From: Phytophthora quininea
Taxonomy: Eukaryota > Oomycota > Peronosporomycetes > Peronosporales > Peronosporaceae
Direction: 5' to 3'
DNA length: 64,000 nucleotides
NCBI GenBank assembly: GCA_011947345.1
Contig: JAAVTG010000670.1
Coordinates: 682,001-746,000 of the forward strand
The position numbers and the translations under genes are program-made. The notes beneath the pieces were generated by a model. It saw only the letters and a program-made list of their open reading frames with translations. It had not been told where the DNA came from and made no database searches. Below are positions 52,923 through 63,230 of the stretch, in pieces; positions within the stretch are counted from its first letter, which is position 1, and every line of letters begins with the position of its first letter.

Positions 52923-53434
52923 ATGTACGACTTTTGCCTCACGATCCCGGTACGTTGAAGGCTCGCACAGCTTCTTGAGGGCACTCATTCTCTTCGTCTT
53001 GATTTTTCTATCCATCCATACCCATATACCCTCCCAAAGCTCCAGTATTCTAACTGCAATATGTTATTCTCTGTCGTTCCGGTGGTGTATCCATTCAGTA
53101 CGGCATGACGCTGGGCCTGGGCGGCCTCGCGGGTTACGTGAGCTCCGGCAGCACCATGTCTCTACTGGCTGGAGGCCTCTCGGGTGCCTTTCTGAGCTTC
53201 GTGGGCTACTGCAGCTACAACGAGTACACACAGAGCCCTGTGACGTCCAAGCTCTGGCCGGCCGTGTCGCTGGCCGTGTCCACGCCGCTCACGGTGGTCA
53301 TGGGCAACCGCTACATGAAGACCAACGCCTTCTTCCCGGCGGGCTTCGTCTCCCTCTACAGCGCCGGCATGACGCTGTTCTACATCTGGATCCTCACCAA
53401 GTCCAGCAAGCCGCAGTACAAGAAGAAGGCCTAA
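52923..53434 (+). CDS. TMEM14-family membrane protein
   Basis: Exons 52923-52949 (nine codons, MYDFCLTIP) and 53099-53434; the 149-nt intron is long for this window; 120 aa. TMEM14 proteins are small, four-helix membrane proteins of mitochondria or chloroplast envelopes, implicated in haem or fatty-acid transport. Seen here: YGMTLGLGGLAGYVSSGS with the GGxxGY-x-x-x-GS signature, SLLAGGLSGAFLSFVGY, the KLWPAVSLAVSTPLTVVMGNR segment, and a last segment FFPAGFVSLYSAGMTLFY. Basic C-terminus KSSKPQYKKKA. The split first exon supplies the family's expected N-terminus. Confidence 0.85.
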
Positions 53435-53592
53435 ACCTTTTCGAACGAGTGAGTGGAAATTGCCGCTGCTGAACAATCAGTCGTTTTGTGGTTTGAATAC
53501 AGGACACTGAGGACAACAATTGGTGGGAAGAGTTTTGTTATATTGTGTTTTATTCCATTTTCGCCGGCCTCTCACATCGCCGGTTGGGGACC

Positions 53593-55841
53593 TTAGTACG
53601 GCAGGGCATTACGCGTGTTTGGCACCGGAACGCTTATGATCTGGCGTGGGCGCCTAACAAGAGTGACGGAGTCGCGGATGTTGCTGATCTCGGTGGTGAC
53701 TGTGTTCGCTCTTGCAGCTTTGAACTGCTTGGCAAAGGATACAATATCGCGCACCGCGTTGGCTAACCACTCGCGATGCAGAGCACTCGCAACTTGCAAG
53801 TCCAACGAGCGCATCGGCGTCACAAGGGAAAAGCAGGTGTTGGGGTCCACAGCTACGGCCGCTGCAGCCTTCTTGTTTCCACGACCGAAAGTTCCAGCAC
53901 CGCCATTAAGACGATCGTTATGGTTAGCTTCGGGTGCCTCGACGATCTGGATCTCGTCAACAGCAAGATATTCAGCGCTGATCTCGCCGTGTTTGCGTCG
54001 CCAGCGCAACTGGAGCGGGTTTGTCGGATCGTACAAGAGCCGCGAGGCGTGTGGACGGCCTCGACGACCAAACTTCGTAATGATCGTGTCGTTCACCACC
54101 CCAGCAGCAACTGTTAGCGTAATGGTGAGGTATTTCTTTCGAGCTACGAGGGCACGGTTTTGTTTGGCTCGATCGGCCACCTCTTGCTGGACTTGATACC
54201 CGAGAGAGTTGAGCTGAGGGTACAATTGTTCCTTGGAGACATCTTTGGCAGTGTACTTGGACAGCAGCGAACGCAAATGCGACTTGGCCCAAGGCAAGTC
54301 ATGCATCATCGACTTGACGTAGCGTAGCTGACGTAGCATAATGCTGTGTTGCGCTGGCCCAAGGTCGATGAAGTTGGCGACATTCATGAAGGGTACGCGG
54401 ATGCAGCGGTCATTCCAGTGCCACGCAATAAAGCGTACGGGCTTCTTGGAAATCACAAGTTCTGGACGGCCGTCTCCCGTTCGCCCGCGCACACGAAGGA
54501 CAATTTGCGACTGTGTCGATGCCTGTGTTGTCGGCACTGTCTTTTTGGCGAGATCGACGCACTTTTCTTGGTAGTTGAAGCTAACTTGGTGATCGAAAAG
54601 CTCTTGCTGGTGTAGCGAATGCATGATGGAGTGACGTTGATGTGGCTGGTGGATTTACGACGTGCAGCCCAGAGCTGCTTTGCAGAGATGGTAGCGCCAG
54701 GGATTTTGCCCCGTTACTGAAGCTCGACATTGCGCTCTTGAAGCTGAAACTGGAGAGCGACGCGTTTTGAGAGGACTGCGCTTGATCGTGAAGGATTTCC
54801 GGCGCAACGGAACAAAACCAGTAATTGTGTTAGTTGTGCTACCACGCCGGTGTTGCAAACCTGCTTTGCAGTGAGCATTCTCATCTTCTTCAAGAAGAGG
54901 GTGCAGATCACCGTCAGGGAACTGGAACTTGAGACGGGAACTCCTGTCTGGCACAAAGTTTGCAGGCGGCGAGCTGACGGACTTCAACGGCTTGTTGTCG
55001 CCGTTACCAGTATTGGTGTTTCCTAAGCCTCCACGTGGGAATCTCGGAACCTGGACACCCTTGACGATGATATTGGCGGTCAAAATCGGCAAGAGCACCC
55101 GCAAACGCGAAGGCGTCGGGGGCGCTTCCTTTAGCGCTAGATTGTGTTCGACGGGCTCGATGGTGTCTTCAACCTCCGTCTCGGCACTTGAAGCAGATTT
55201 TCACTGTCGTCCACGACTGTTTTTGGTTCCTCCTCAGCAGTGGCAGACTCTTCCTCTGCTTGGTTCGAATTGTCGTCGCCAACAAGGTTTTCGAAAACGC
55301 TGATGCGATAAATATCGTCGACATTTACTGCAGCTTCGGTCATCCTGCCACAATCGCCGTCGTCGAAGTCTTCCTGCTCGGGCTTTACGTTGCGGTCACT
55401 CTCAGTTGAGTCTTGTTCCTCCAACTCGGGACTATCGTCATCCTTGATTCGACCTACGCGTTGCTGCTGAATGTTGAGACAGTTGGTGACATCGTCCGCC
55501 GTCGCAGTCTTGCTTTGCTGAAACCTGTCGGCGTCCTGGCATGCAGCTCTCGCGGCTTCCATCTTGGCAATCGAAGACATGGCGAGCAGCAAGTTGTCGT
55601 CGCTCTCTACTGTGGACGATGTCCGCAGTCAGTTGGGTAATTCCGGTGGAATTGTTACTCGCCATGGCGTAGTAGGCTTCACGTAGCGCGGCAGGCGAGC
55701 AAGGTGAGGAATGAGCGGAATGTCCAACAACCACGGCGAGCTAAACGCGGCGTTTCCGGATGGGATACTGTAACGCGTGTCGGTGGGCTTTTCCGGGGTT
55801 GATTGATGGCCTCCACTGCTGCTACCCTGGGATCGATCCAT
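53593..55841 (-). CDS. PH-like domain protein of unknown function (frame broken once)
   Basis: Model: exons 55659-55841, 54718-55604 and 53593-54645. Introns of 54 nt (GTAACA...TAGAG) and 72 nt (GTAACG...CCAG) are multiples of three and each removes an in-frame stop (TGA, TAA). One base is restored at tttt 55198-55201; 707 aa. The N-terminal half is acidic and disordered. The middle has RLRVLLPILTANIIVKGVQVPR and a basic segment. The C-terminal 340 residues are globular: RPELVISKKPVRFIAWHWNDR, and near the end a PH-like strand pattern (YLTITLTVAAGVV, KHGEISAEYLAVDEIQIVEA, CFSLVTPMRSLDLQVAS) closing with the helix LHREWLANAVRDIV. Probably membrane- or lipid-associated. The intron choices are mine and could be replaced by a two-gene model. 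Confidence 0.6.
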
Positions 55842-57289
55842 CCGCTTCCCACTCTGTGAATAGCTGCAAACAACACGAAAAAAAAGCGAGCGGAACCCTC
55901 ATCAAACTCGAGTCATGCGACAACGCGTCTCAGTGGAGCGAACTAATTTGGCATGAAGGAGATCGAACAACACTGTTTTTAGGCGGTCGTGACGCGAGAA
56001 AGAATGCTCGCGCACCTCTGCCAACAAGTCTGGTGTCTAGCAAACGTTTCAAGCAGTTGAAGTTGGTCGGTGCAGTGAATGAGCAGCTCACCTTGCGTAT
56101 TGTCGCCATCGTTGCAACTGCAACTGCAGACGTACTACCAGTGTCATAAGACACCTGTACCAGTCCAACAACAGTATTTCATATTGTTAATAACTTTACG
56201 AGATATTTTTACTACGTTCAAGATGGAGTTCAACAGCTATTGGCTGTTGAACATCACTTGAACGTAGTATAACAATTCATATCGAGCTGAAATGGATCTG
56301 GTAGCTGGGTCTTATGACTCCTTTCACGTTGGGCAGTTGGCGACAATACGCAAGGTGAGCTGAACGAATACGACACAATGACCAGAGACCAGCTCATTCG
56401 CTGGCCCTCATCCACCGCCTTGCCAATTACTGCATGTGCAATAAAGTTGTTCTTCGCTGGAGGGGTGGATGGCGAGCTGGAGACGAGCGTGTTGCCTTTC
56501 ACCACGGAGCCGATCACAATCTGGGTAGTTAGCAGTATTGGTTCCTGACCCTCACGCTCGTACATCGTGGAGATGACCAGGAGACCACGGCTTGAGCTTC
56601 TACGTCCTGACTCTCACTCTGGGCAGCAAGGCGTCACTGAAGTTGTGTCCTTTGCAGCCTCGGCTGGTGTATCCGTGTCCATCTTGGATAGGGAGCTGGT
56701 AGGACCTCCATGGGCTCTGGAGTCTCCGTTGGGAGCTGGTTCCTCACTGCGGGATGTTGTACTTGGTGTCTGACGAGATGGCCTTGAGGATGCCAAGGAG
56801 CGACGCCGCGTCGAAGCCGGCGCACGTGCTGCCGGTACGTATCGACCATTTTGCGGTCCCATGCGGATGGGTGCGTCTTCTTCATCGTGCTGGAGCTTGC
56901 TACTGCGGTGGCCTCCGCCCAGCTCGCCCCGCATACTACCCCTGTCGCTGTTGCGTCACGTGCTTGCACTGGGTAGTCTTGAGACGCGCTCCACCTCCTA
57001 TCAGCAGTCGCTTTCACTTGCGAAGACCCCCGAAACAAGGTTGGAGATCCCCCCCACCTTCTTCCACTTCAAGCGCCAAAAGGAAGTGAGCATCAACGGA
57101 CACAAATGGTTACTTCTTTGGCTCGTGAACATTGCAACGATCACTTCAAGATCTAGCAGCTCACACCCGCCCCAATTGCTGCATGGGCCGGCTTTTATTT
57201 CTCGCCGATAGCTCTATATAGTACGCTGTCCTGCTGCTCCTGCCAAGACAAAGACTCTCCGCCAACCAACTGCAACTCGCTGTCGACAG
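55842..57289. other. Intergenic region holding a fold-back repeat
   Basis: About 1.45 kb. The left part carries the imperfect palindrome described separately. The right part (56560-57200) has overlapping frames on both strands of Ser/Arg/Pro-rich character with no domain, and a C7 run near 57050, which shows that long homopolymers do survive in places. MBF1 ends at 57290. Confidence 0.45.
56085..56361. mobile_element. Fold-back element, about 277-bp imperfect palindrome (MITE-like)
   Basis: The outer 24 bp (56085-56108; AGCTCACCTTGCGTATTGTC and four more) recur exactly in reverse complement at 56338-56361. Moving inwards the arms stay related: GTCATAAGAC on both sides, CTACCAG/GTACCAG, then the inner pair ACTACGTTCAAG...GTTCAACAGC against GCTGTTGAAC...CTTGAACGTAGT around a TATTG centre at about 56236. 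No ORF for a transposase. This is either a non-autonomous DNA transposon of the fold-back/MITE type or a recent inverted duplication. Confidence 0.7.
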
Positions 57290-57803
57290 TTAGTTGGCCG
57301 CGCTCTTTTTCTTCTTGGGGCCGCGCGGCAGCTGCACGCCCAGCGCGCGGTTGAGCTTGGAGATGATCTGGCCGTTGGGGATGGCGCGGCCCGACTCGTA
57401 CTCGGCGATGACCTGCGGCTTCTCGTTGATCATGGTGCCCAGCTGCTTCTGCGTCATCTTCTTCTCCATGCGGGCCTTCATGAGCGCCTGCGACAGGCTG
57501 CGGTCCACGGCGTCGTGCTTAAAGTTGTCCGTGTCCTCCTCCAGCTTGCGCATGTTGACGTTGGCGGCGCTGTGGGCGCCCTTGTTGGTGCCAGCGCCGT
57601 CTGTTACAAAGCATCGTTACAATGTTAGAACAATCGGCTTTGTAACTTGGTTCACTATGGGAACAACGCACATTTGGACTCTGTGACGACGGTGCCGGCG
57701 CGACGAGCGCTGTTGAGTGCCGCAGACTTGGCAGCGCCGCGAGGGGAGCTCGGCTGCCCCATCCAGCCTGCTCCCAATCCTGTCCCTGCGAAAAGTTGCT
57801 CAT
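57290..57803 (-). CDS. MBF1: Multiprotein bridging factor 1 (frame broken once)
   Basis: Transcription coactivator bridging TBP and bZIP activators, also associated with stalled ribosomes. Exons 57672-57803 and 57290-57600, intron 71 nt; 147 aa after one base is added at CCCC 57757-57760. N-terminus QDWEQAGWG, then AAKSAALNSARRAGTVVTE, which is the MBF1 domain and is only readable after the correction; across the intron GAGTNKG. The Cro/C1-type helix-turn-helix follows: LSQALMKARMEKKMTQKQLG, INEKPQVIAEYESGRAIPN, ISKLNRALGVQLPR, ending PKKKKSAAN. All conserved blocks are present. Confidence 0.94.
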
Positions 57804-58063
57804 GTTCTCTCTGTGTCTTCTTAGCGCTTGGCTTCTTGGACGCGATTTCGTGAATGCCGAGTCGTTTCAGGCGTCGGAAACGTCAGCAGCCCAAGGAATA
57901 GTGAAAGCAAGTGTAATAATCCATCGACCATCACTCGTCAGGAATTCGAGAACTTTTTACGTGTCGCATTTTTAGATCTTGGTCTCACTATGGTCCCCCT
58001 TCAATCTTGAGTTTAGTATGCTTGGATTCACTGTGGCATTTTGCGCGGCGGCGGAAGGAGACG

Positions 58064-58362
58064 ATGGTGAAGACGGCGGGCCCCGACCTGAAGCGATACA
58101 TGGACAAGCGGCTGAGCCTCAAGCTCAACGGCAACCGCAAGGTGTCGGGCGTGCTGCGCGGCTTCGACCAGTTCATGAACGTGACGCTGGACGAGACGGT
58201 GGAGGAGGTCTCGGCCACCGAGTCTAACCGCATCGGCATGGTGGTAAGTCCTGGTTGCGACTGGGGCCACTTAAATATTCGGGGTGGTTCCTAACTTTAT
58301 TACGACTGCAGGTGATCCGAGGCAACAGCATCGTGCAGTTCGAGTGTCTCGAGAGGATCTAA
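58064..58362 (+). CDS. SNRPG: Small nuclear ribonucleoprotein G
   Basis: Sm-core subunit of spliceosomal snRNPs. Exons 58064-58243 and 58312-58362, intron 68 nt, 76 aa, identical in length to human SmG. Sm1 motif: LKRYMDKRLSLKLNGNRKVS, then GVLRGFDQFMNVTLDE. Sm2 motif: IGMVVIRGNSIVQFECLE, split by the intron between the two Val codons. The family match is end to end. It is convergent with GAR1. Confidence 0.96.
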
Positions 58363-58552
58363 ACCACAAAAGAATCAAAAAGTTCCCACCCGTTGAATAC
58401 CGAAGACATCCCCAAGCCATAGAGCTGTCCGTGGCATCATTTCCTACAGGACCAGGCAACACTTCGACACATCGATGTAATCACGTTTTTCTGGTTGTTT
58501 TTGTTGTTTTTCAGCGAAGTTACAATGATAATCTACTAGTCGGCGGGGCCAT

Positions 58553-59206
58553 CTAATAGCGTCCACGGCCACCGAAGCCGCCGCGGCCTCCTCCGCGACC
58601 GCCGCCACGTCCACTGAACCCGCCGCGTCCGCCAAAGCCTCCACGGCCTCCACCACGTCCGCTGAAGCCTCCACGACCTCCGCCACGACCGCCGCCACGG
58701 CCTCCACCGCGGCCGCCTCCGCGACCACCACGACCGCCTGCAGCAGGCTTCTTAGTGGGCTTCTCCGTGAACCGACTGAGTGGCAGCAGCTTGTCCGGAC
58801 TGATATAGACCTTGTCTCCGGCCTGGAATGACGTGGCCGACACGCCCGTCTCGGGCTTGACCGTGAACATGACCTCGTTGATGGAGCCCAGAATCTCGTC
58901 CACCTTGCCGATGCGCGTCTTGTTCTCCAGGAAGGCGCCGGCGTTGAAGTACGGCACCTTGTCGTTGGTACTCTTGTACACCATCTCGTTCTCGCACGCG
59001 TGCATGAAGGAGCCCAGCTCTGCATAGCAAAATTAAAGTTAAGGACAACGCACAGCATTGTAAGCGACTTGTTACATACCAACGACGAACGACGGCGGGC
59101 CTTCGGGCTCACGGCCACGACCGCCACCGAATCCGCGGCCTCCACCACGACCGCCACGGCCTCCGCGACCTCCACGAGCGCCTCCACGTCCTCCCCGGAA
59201 CGACAT
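58553..59206 (-). CDS. GAR1: H/ACA snoRNP protein GAR1
   Basis: Component of the pseudouridylation snoRNP and of telomerase RNP. Exons 59080-59206 and 58553-59019, intron 60 nt, 197 aa. Two RGG-rich tails flank the core: about 35 residues at the N-terminus ([12 protein letters not shown]...) and about 70 at the C-terminus. The core reads [39 protein letters not shown], then [15 protein letters not shown], the GAR1 six-stranded barrel. RGG tails are arginine-methylation targets, and the PRMT5 partner WDR77 lies in the same window. The repeat codons are near-symmetrical, so the opposite strand shows a long Ser/Thr/Ala frame that is a shadow. Confidence 0.95.
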
Positions 59207-60595
59207 GCTGCCAAGGTGCTAACTGCGAGCAAAATTGCTTGATAAGCGGTGTCCAGCCAATCGATCGGACTCAGATCTGAGGAGGCCGAATGTGAGTGGA
59301 TGAAATTCGAGGAAAACAGAACTTGATTAACGTATACTGCAACTGACTTGGCGTTTGTATGGATCAAGTTGAAGTTAGTTATTGCCACGATCGGCTCGAG
59401 TGCCGGGATTCCCATTGCATTACCGTTGACCTTCGCTCCGAAAAGCAATTCATTGTTCACAACCGAAATGACTATGGACAGCACACACGGTGGCGCCGAT
59501 CTGGCGTTTTTGGACCCGTGGAAGGCAGCTCTGCTTTGTTATGTAGTTCGGCGCGATCGACGCTCAGCTGACGTATCGGCGAAGGCAACTTTCTATGGTA
59601 TCGAGGCCAGGATTTTGATATCGACGCTAAAATCTTCGTCGAGTTCTCGGCGTCTCAGCAAGATCCGACGCATTTGCGGTGCGTTCGAGAAGCGATGGAG
59701 TTGATTAGTGTCCTGGCCATGGCGGATGTCGTTGCGTCCGACAGATTCTCAAAGACGATGTTCCGCTGGCCTATTCCAGTTGCCCGGTTAACCTCACTCC
59801 GCAGTGGAAGTGCAGGCAGATCGGGACGTTGTCGCCGCATAATGAAGTGGGAATTCGACTGGGAGTGGCGTGGGAGAGCTGATAACCCATGGGAATATTT
59901 GCCAGAATATCGAGAAGTTATGGACAGACTACTGGCCATGGCGAAAACTCGCCTAGGAATGGAGCTCCGTGTGACTGCTGAAATGAGTTGGGAGCATCCG
60001 CACTAACCAGGTGAACGCGGAGCTGTTCACTGAGAGCGCAAGTTGCGCTCCTAACACAATGGGGGTTCTTTGGGGAAAAGTTCCGCTGGTTGTTCAGTGC
60101 TATGAAGTTCATGACCACGACAAGTTTATTGAAATGTGGCGCCAGTAACTCCGGCCAGCAGAGGATCCAGAACATTTTCTCTCCAAACGGTTTGTGTTTC
60201 GAGGCTAGATCTGACGTCACCAAACGTAGGCGAGATGCTTACCAAATTCAATCTGTGGAGACTTGTGTTTAAACTCGACGACAAAGCTGCGAACCGACAG
60301 TACTGGGAAATGTTGCACAAAACGTTGCTGCTTTGGTAAGATCAGTGGACAGACCACCATATTCATGGTGCCAGAAAATCCACGTATACTTTCAGCCAGG
60401 TGTCGAAGCGAGTTAGGCTGCGATTTTGTCTGCGATTGCCCACAAGTCGAGAATTCCCGGAGACAGAGATGAATGGTAGATTTGTTTAACAACGTCGATG
60501 CACTGCAGATGGATAGCGTATGCCTTGTTCAGCAAAGCGGCGAATGAAGCCGTCGGGGATTTGAGTAGCACAAGTTCCACTGGATAGAGCAGGAC
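59207..60595. other. Intergenic region, possibly the decayed 5' part of repeat-gene copy B
   Basis: About 1.4 kb on the plus side of GAR1. Short frames in the same direction as copy B (59471-59704, MTMDSTHGGADLAFLDPWKA...; 59674-60006, with ELISVLAMADVVASDRFSK and ending SWEHPH) have protein-like wording but break repeatedly. They may be its N-terminal region. GAR1's promoter is at the left end. I cannot connect the frames into one model. Confidence 0.35.
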
Positions 60596-61530
60596 GTGGA
60601 AGCGGTTGCAGCAGTCCTGAAGACAAACTACCCGCAACCTGCTGATCGGTCATCTATTGATCCAACATTCGAACTGCAATACGGATTCGTCCAACTATCA
60701 GAAGGAACGCAGTTGCGTATTGTCGGATTCAGTGACGACGAGAACATCGGTATTACCCTTTTGCTGCCCCGTGACTGTCGCTGTCGAGCCATTTATGATT
60801 CTGCGAGCACAAGTTCTTGGATGGAGGTTGTCGTTCCTGGTTTGGAATTTGCCAGGTTGATCGTGGAGTTCGTTCCAGGCGAGTTTCCCGAACCGAAATA
60901 TTCGGAAGTTGGTGTCCGCGAGATTTATCCGAGTGATATTGAGCTTCGTGACTGTACAGTGCTAACAGATATGCTGACACTAATCAGTGGAGGGGTGTGC
61001 AGCCTTACGATAAGTTTTACACGGCTTGGAGTTGAAGTGGGTTTGAGCCTTGGATGCTGGATCCAAGCAGCAGAAGGCACACTTTGACTGGCGTGGATGC
61101 GTTCATCTCGGATTATGACGCTTTGAAAAACTGGGCCGTCGAGTACTTGCTTATCCAGGCAAAGGAAAGCGTAGTGGACTTGACACCGTGTCTAGAGGAC
61201 TCTACGCAACGACTGTCGCGCGAGTTGAAGCACCTACACATCGTGCTCCCACCAGACGGCCACTTCACGTACGAACCGATGGTGCGGCTAAGGACACACG
61301 ACGATGAATTCCTCCCCGTCATGAGGTGGGGAATTTCAGGCAACAGCAAAGCGGCAAAGCCAAGTGTGGTGGTGCCATCCAGCCGCGATCAAAACCCGAA
61401 GGCGATTCATCTTTTAAACTCCAACATGCTGAGCTTGATTTTCAAGTTTGCTGCCGAACCAAAACGGCGATGTGTTGCGGTGATGACTGCTAGGTATTGG
61501 TACGATAACTGCTACAGTATTGAGTGGTGA
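60596..61530 (+). pseudogene. Decayed copy B of the repeated gene family (paralogue of 27.9-29.0 kb)
   Basis: Two frames (60596-61087, then 61054-61530) align with copy A across MEAVAAVLKTNYP, LQYGFVQLSEGTQLRIV, DENIGITLLLPRDC, MEVVVPGLEFARL, LRDCTVLTDMLTLISG, SDYDALKNWAVEYLL, PCLEDSTQRLSREL and DQNPKAIHL. Relative to copy A it lacks the stretch around ACPNIKMLDL, where its frame also changes. The C-terminal part continues LIFKFAAEPKRRCVAV and ends CYSIEW. There is no catalytic motif. Whether any intact family member exists cannot be told from this window. Confidence 0.55.
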
Positions 61531-61636
61531 CCATCGCGACCTGCTAGCTAGCCAATACGAAAAGAAAAAGCGGTGAATAACGCAGCAATAGTTCAATTCC
61601 TGTGGCAGTTCTCATCGTCAACCACGAGTTTCTTCC

Positions 61637-62316
61637 TCACGAGCAGCACGGGTCCGCCGACACTGGCACTTTGGCCGTGTCCTTGCCGAATACGAAGAAA
61701 CTGGTCATAAAGCCCCAACAATGCTCGAAATCAGTGTCAGATCGTACGTCATGACCACCAGCATCAACAGGTAGGCCAAGAAGACGCGCAGACCTCGCAT
61801 CAGAGCGTCCCCGAGATGCGTCCAGTTGTCCACCTTGACCGACACTGGCTCAGCTGCAAGTGTCATCATCACTGCTGCTACCGTCGGGTGACGTCGATCG
61901 TCAACGGTCGTGGCTTCCAGAGTGGCCATCGCCTCTGGTCGCTCCGGATGCACCGTCGAGTCCTCGGCTTGGGTGTGGCTGCAGGTCTTGCCCTTGTCAC
62001 AGACCCGAGTGCTGCCCAGTTCGGGGTCGTAGAAGCCTGAACGTTGACGACTTACGCTGCTCTCGAGTCGATGCTTGGCGAAGCTCTTGGACTGCTGCAG
62101 CTGGCAGTCGTTGGAGGTGGTCAAGTACTGCGACAGCGCGGCTACGAGGAACACCAGGACGCAGCCCAGAATGGACCGCGTGAAGGTGGTGAGCCCCCAG
62201 TTCTCCAGCCAGAGCGTGGAGCAGTCGGCCATGGGGTCGCGGCCCGCCCACTTGAAGCCCGACGCCCCCATGAGCGAGCCTGGGCCCATGCAGAAGACGC
62301 CTGCCATGTGCATCAT
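61637..62316 (-). CDS. CTR-family copper transporter (frame broken once)
   Basis: Trimeric Cu(I) importer family. 226 aa from ATG 62316, with one base restored at AAA 61709-61711. N-terminal Met-rich metal-binding stretch MMHMAGVFCMGPGSLMG. TM1 is LTTFTRSILGCVLVFLVAAL after a conserved-type WxxxW region. A long loop with CDKGKTCSHTQ follows. TM2 is MRGLRVFLAYLLMLVVMTYDL with the MxxxM copper-filter motif (MLVVM). TM3 is SSIVGAFMTSFFVF, readable only after the correction; the tail ends DPCCS, a typical C-terminal Cys metal site. An upstream acceptor-like TTCAG at the start leaves open a further 5' exon. It faces a second CTR-type gene, divergently, 914 bp away. Confidence 0.8.
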
Positions 62317-63230
62317 CACGGTTGCGCCTGAAGAGCAAAAAGACAAGTGGCCGGAAATGAAGTATCTTGGATTCAGTATGGCATCAATTCAACAATTGCA
62401 GAACCTGAAGCACATGAAAGGTCGTGTGCATTCGTGGCAAACGACCTAATTAGGTGCTGAGGTTGAACTCAGTTATAGTGGTGAAGGAATATGCGGTGGA
62501 TTCCTACCTAGATCCGATTGATTTTTTAATGCGGTGGAGCGGAGACGACAACGTCCGAGAGCCTCACATTTGAAGCTTGTCTATGAAGAGCACACACATG
62601 CTAGGTGAGTTCAGAGATGAAACATGCTTGCAGTCACTGCTGGCGAGGCAGAGCGTTCCCAACGAAACAACCTTGCACTTCAAGGCAGGCAGGGATGTCA
62701 AGGCGAGAACCATGTCCACCGTCATGCTGGCCGTGAGGTGGAGGTGTTGATGGTACCAGGTTGTTGCTGCAGGTAATCCGCTGACGACGCGACTGTCACC
62801 AGCAAATTCGTCGTTTATTTGACACCGCAGATACTACAGTACCATCGGAATGCAGTGATGGCAGCTCCACACTAGTGCTGCTGAGGATAAAATTCTTAAC
62901 GTTGGTCTGAAAAGAAAATGTTACTTTAGTCTTCGAGCTTCCACTTACCAACACACTTCTCGCACTACCGTAACTTCGTAGCCAAGGTACTCACGCCTTC
63001 GCTTTTGGTCGAGCATAGCTTCTCACAGCTCTTTCAAAATGTGGTCTGCTGCTTTGCAACGTTCAGCTTGACGTGGCCCCCACAAAGTTCATTCAACAAT
63101 ATGTTCGCTCTCCCCTACAAACTCCAAGATTTTTTTACCAACTGTTTTGTTCTGGTCTCTGCTTTCATTTCCCAACAGCTCTGGTTGCTGGCACGTTGAG
63201 CCGCCTGCTGCTCCTCTGCATCGCTCAGCC
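62317..63230. other. Divergent intergenic region between the two CTR-type genes
   Basis: 914 bp. A minus-strand reading near 62570-62720 has a leucine-rich rhythm (ALTSLPALKCKVVSLGTLCL) and could be a relic of an LRR gene, but it is short and open-ended. The rest shows no coding signal. It should hold both copper-gene promoters. Confidence 0.4.

Noticed and set aside
58553..58740. Gly/Arg codon-repeat tract as an independent satellite
   Set aside because: It is the coding sequence of the GAR1 RGG tail.
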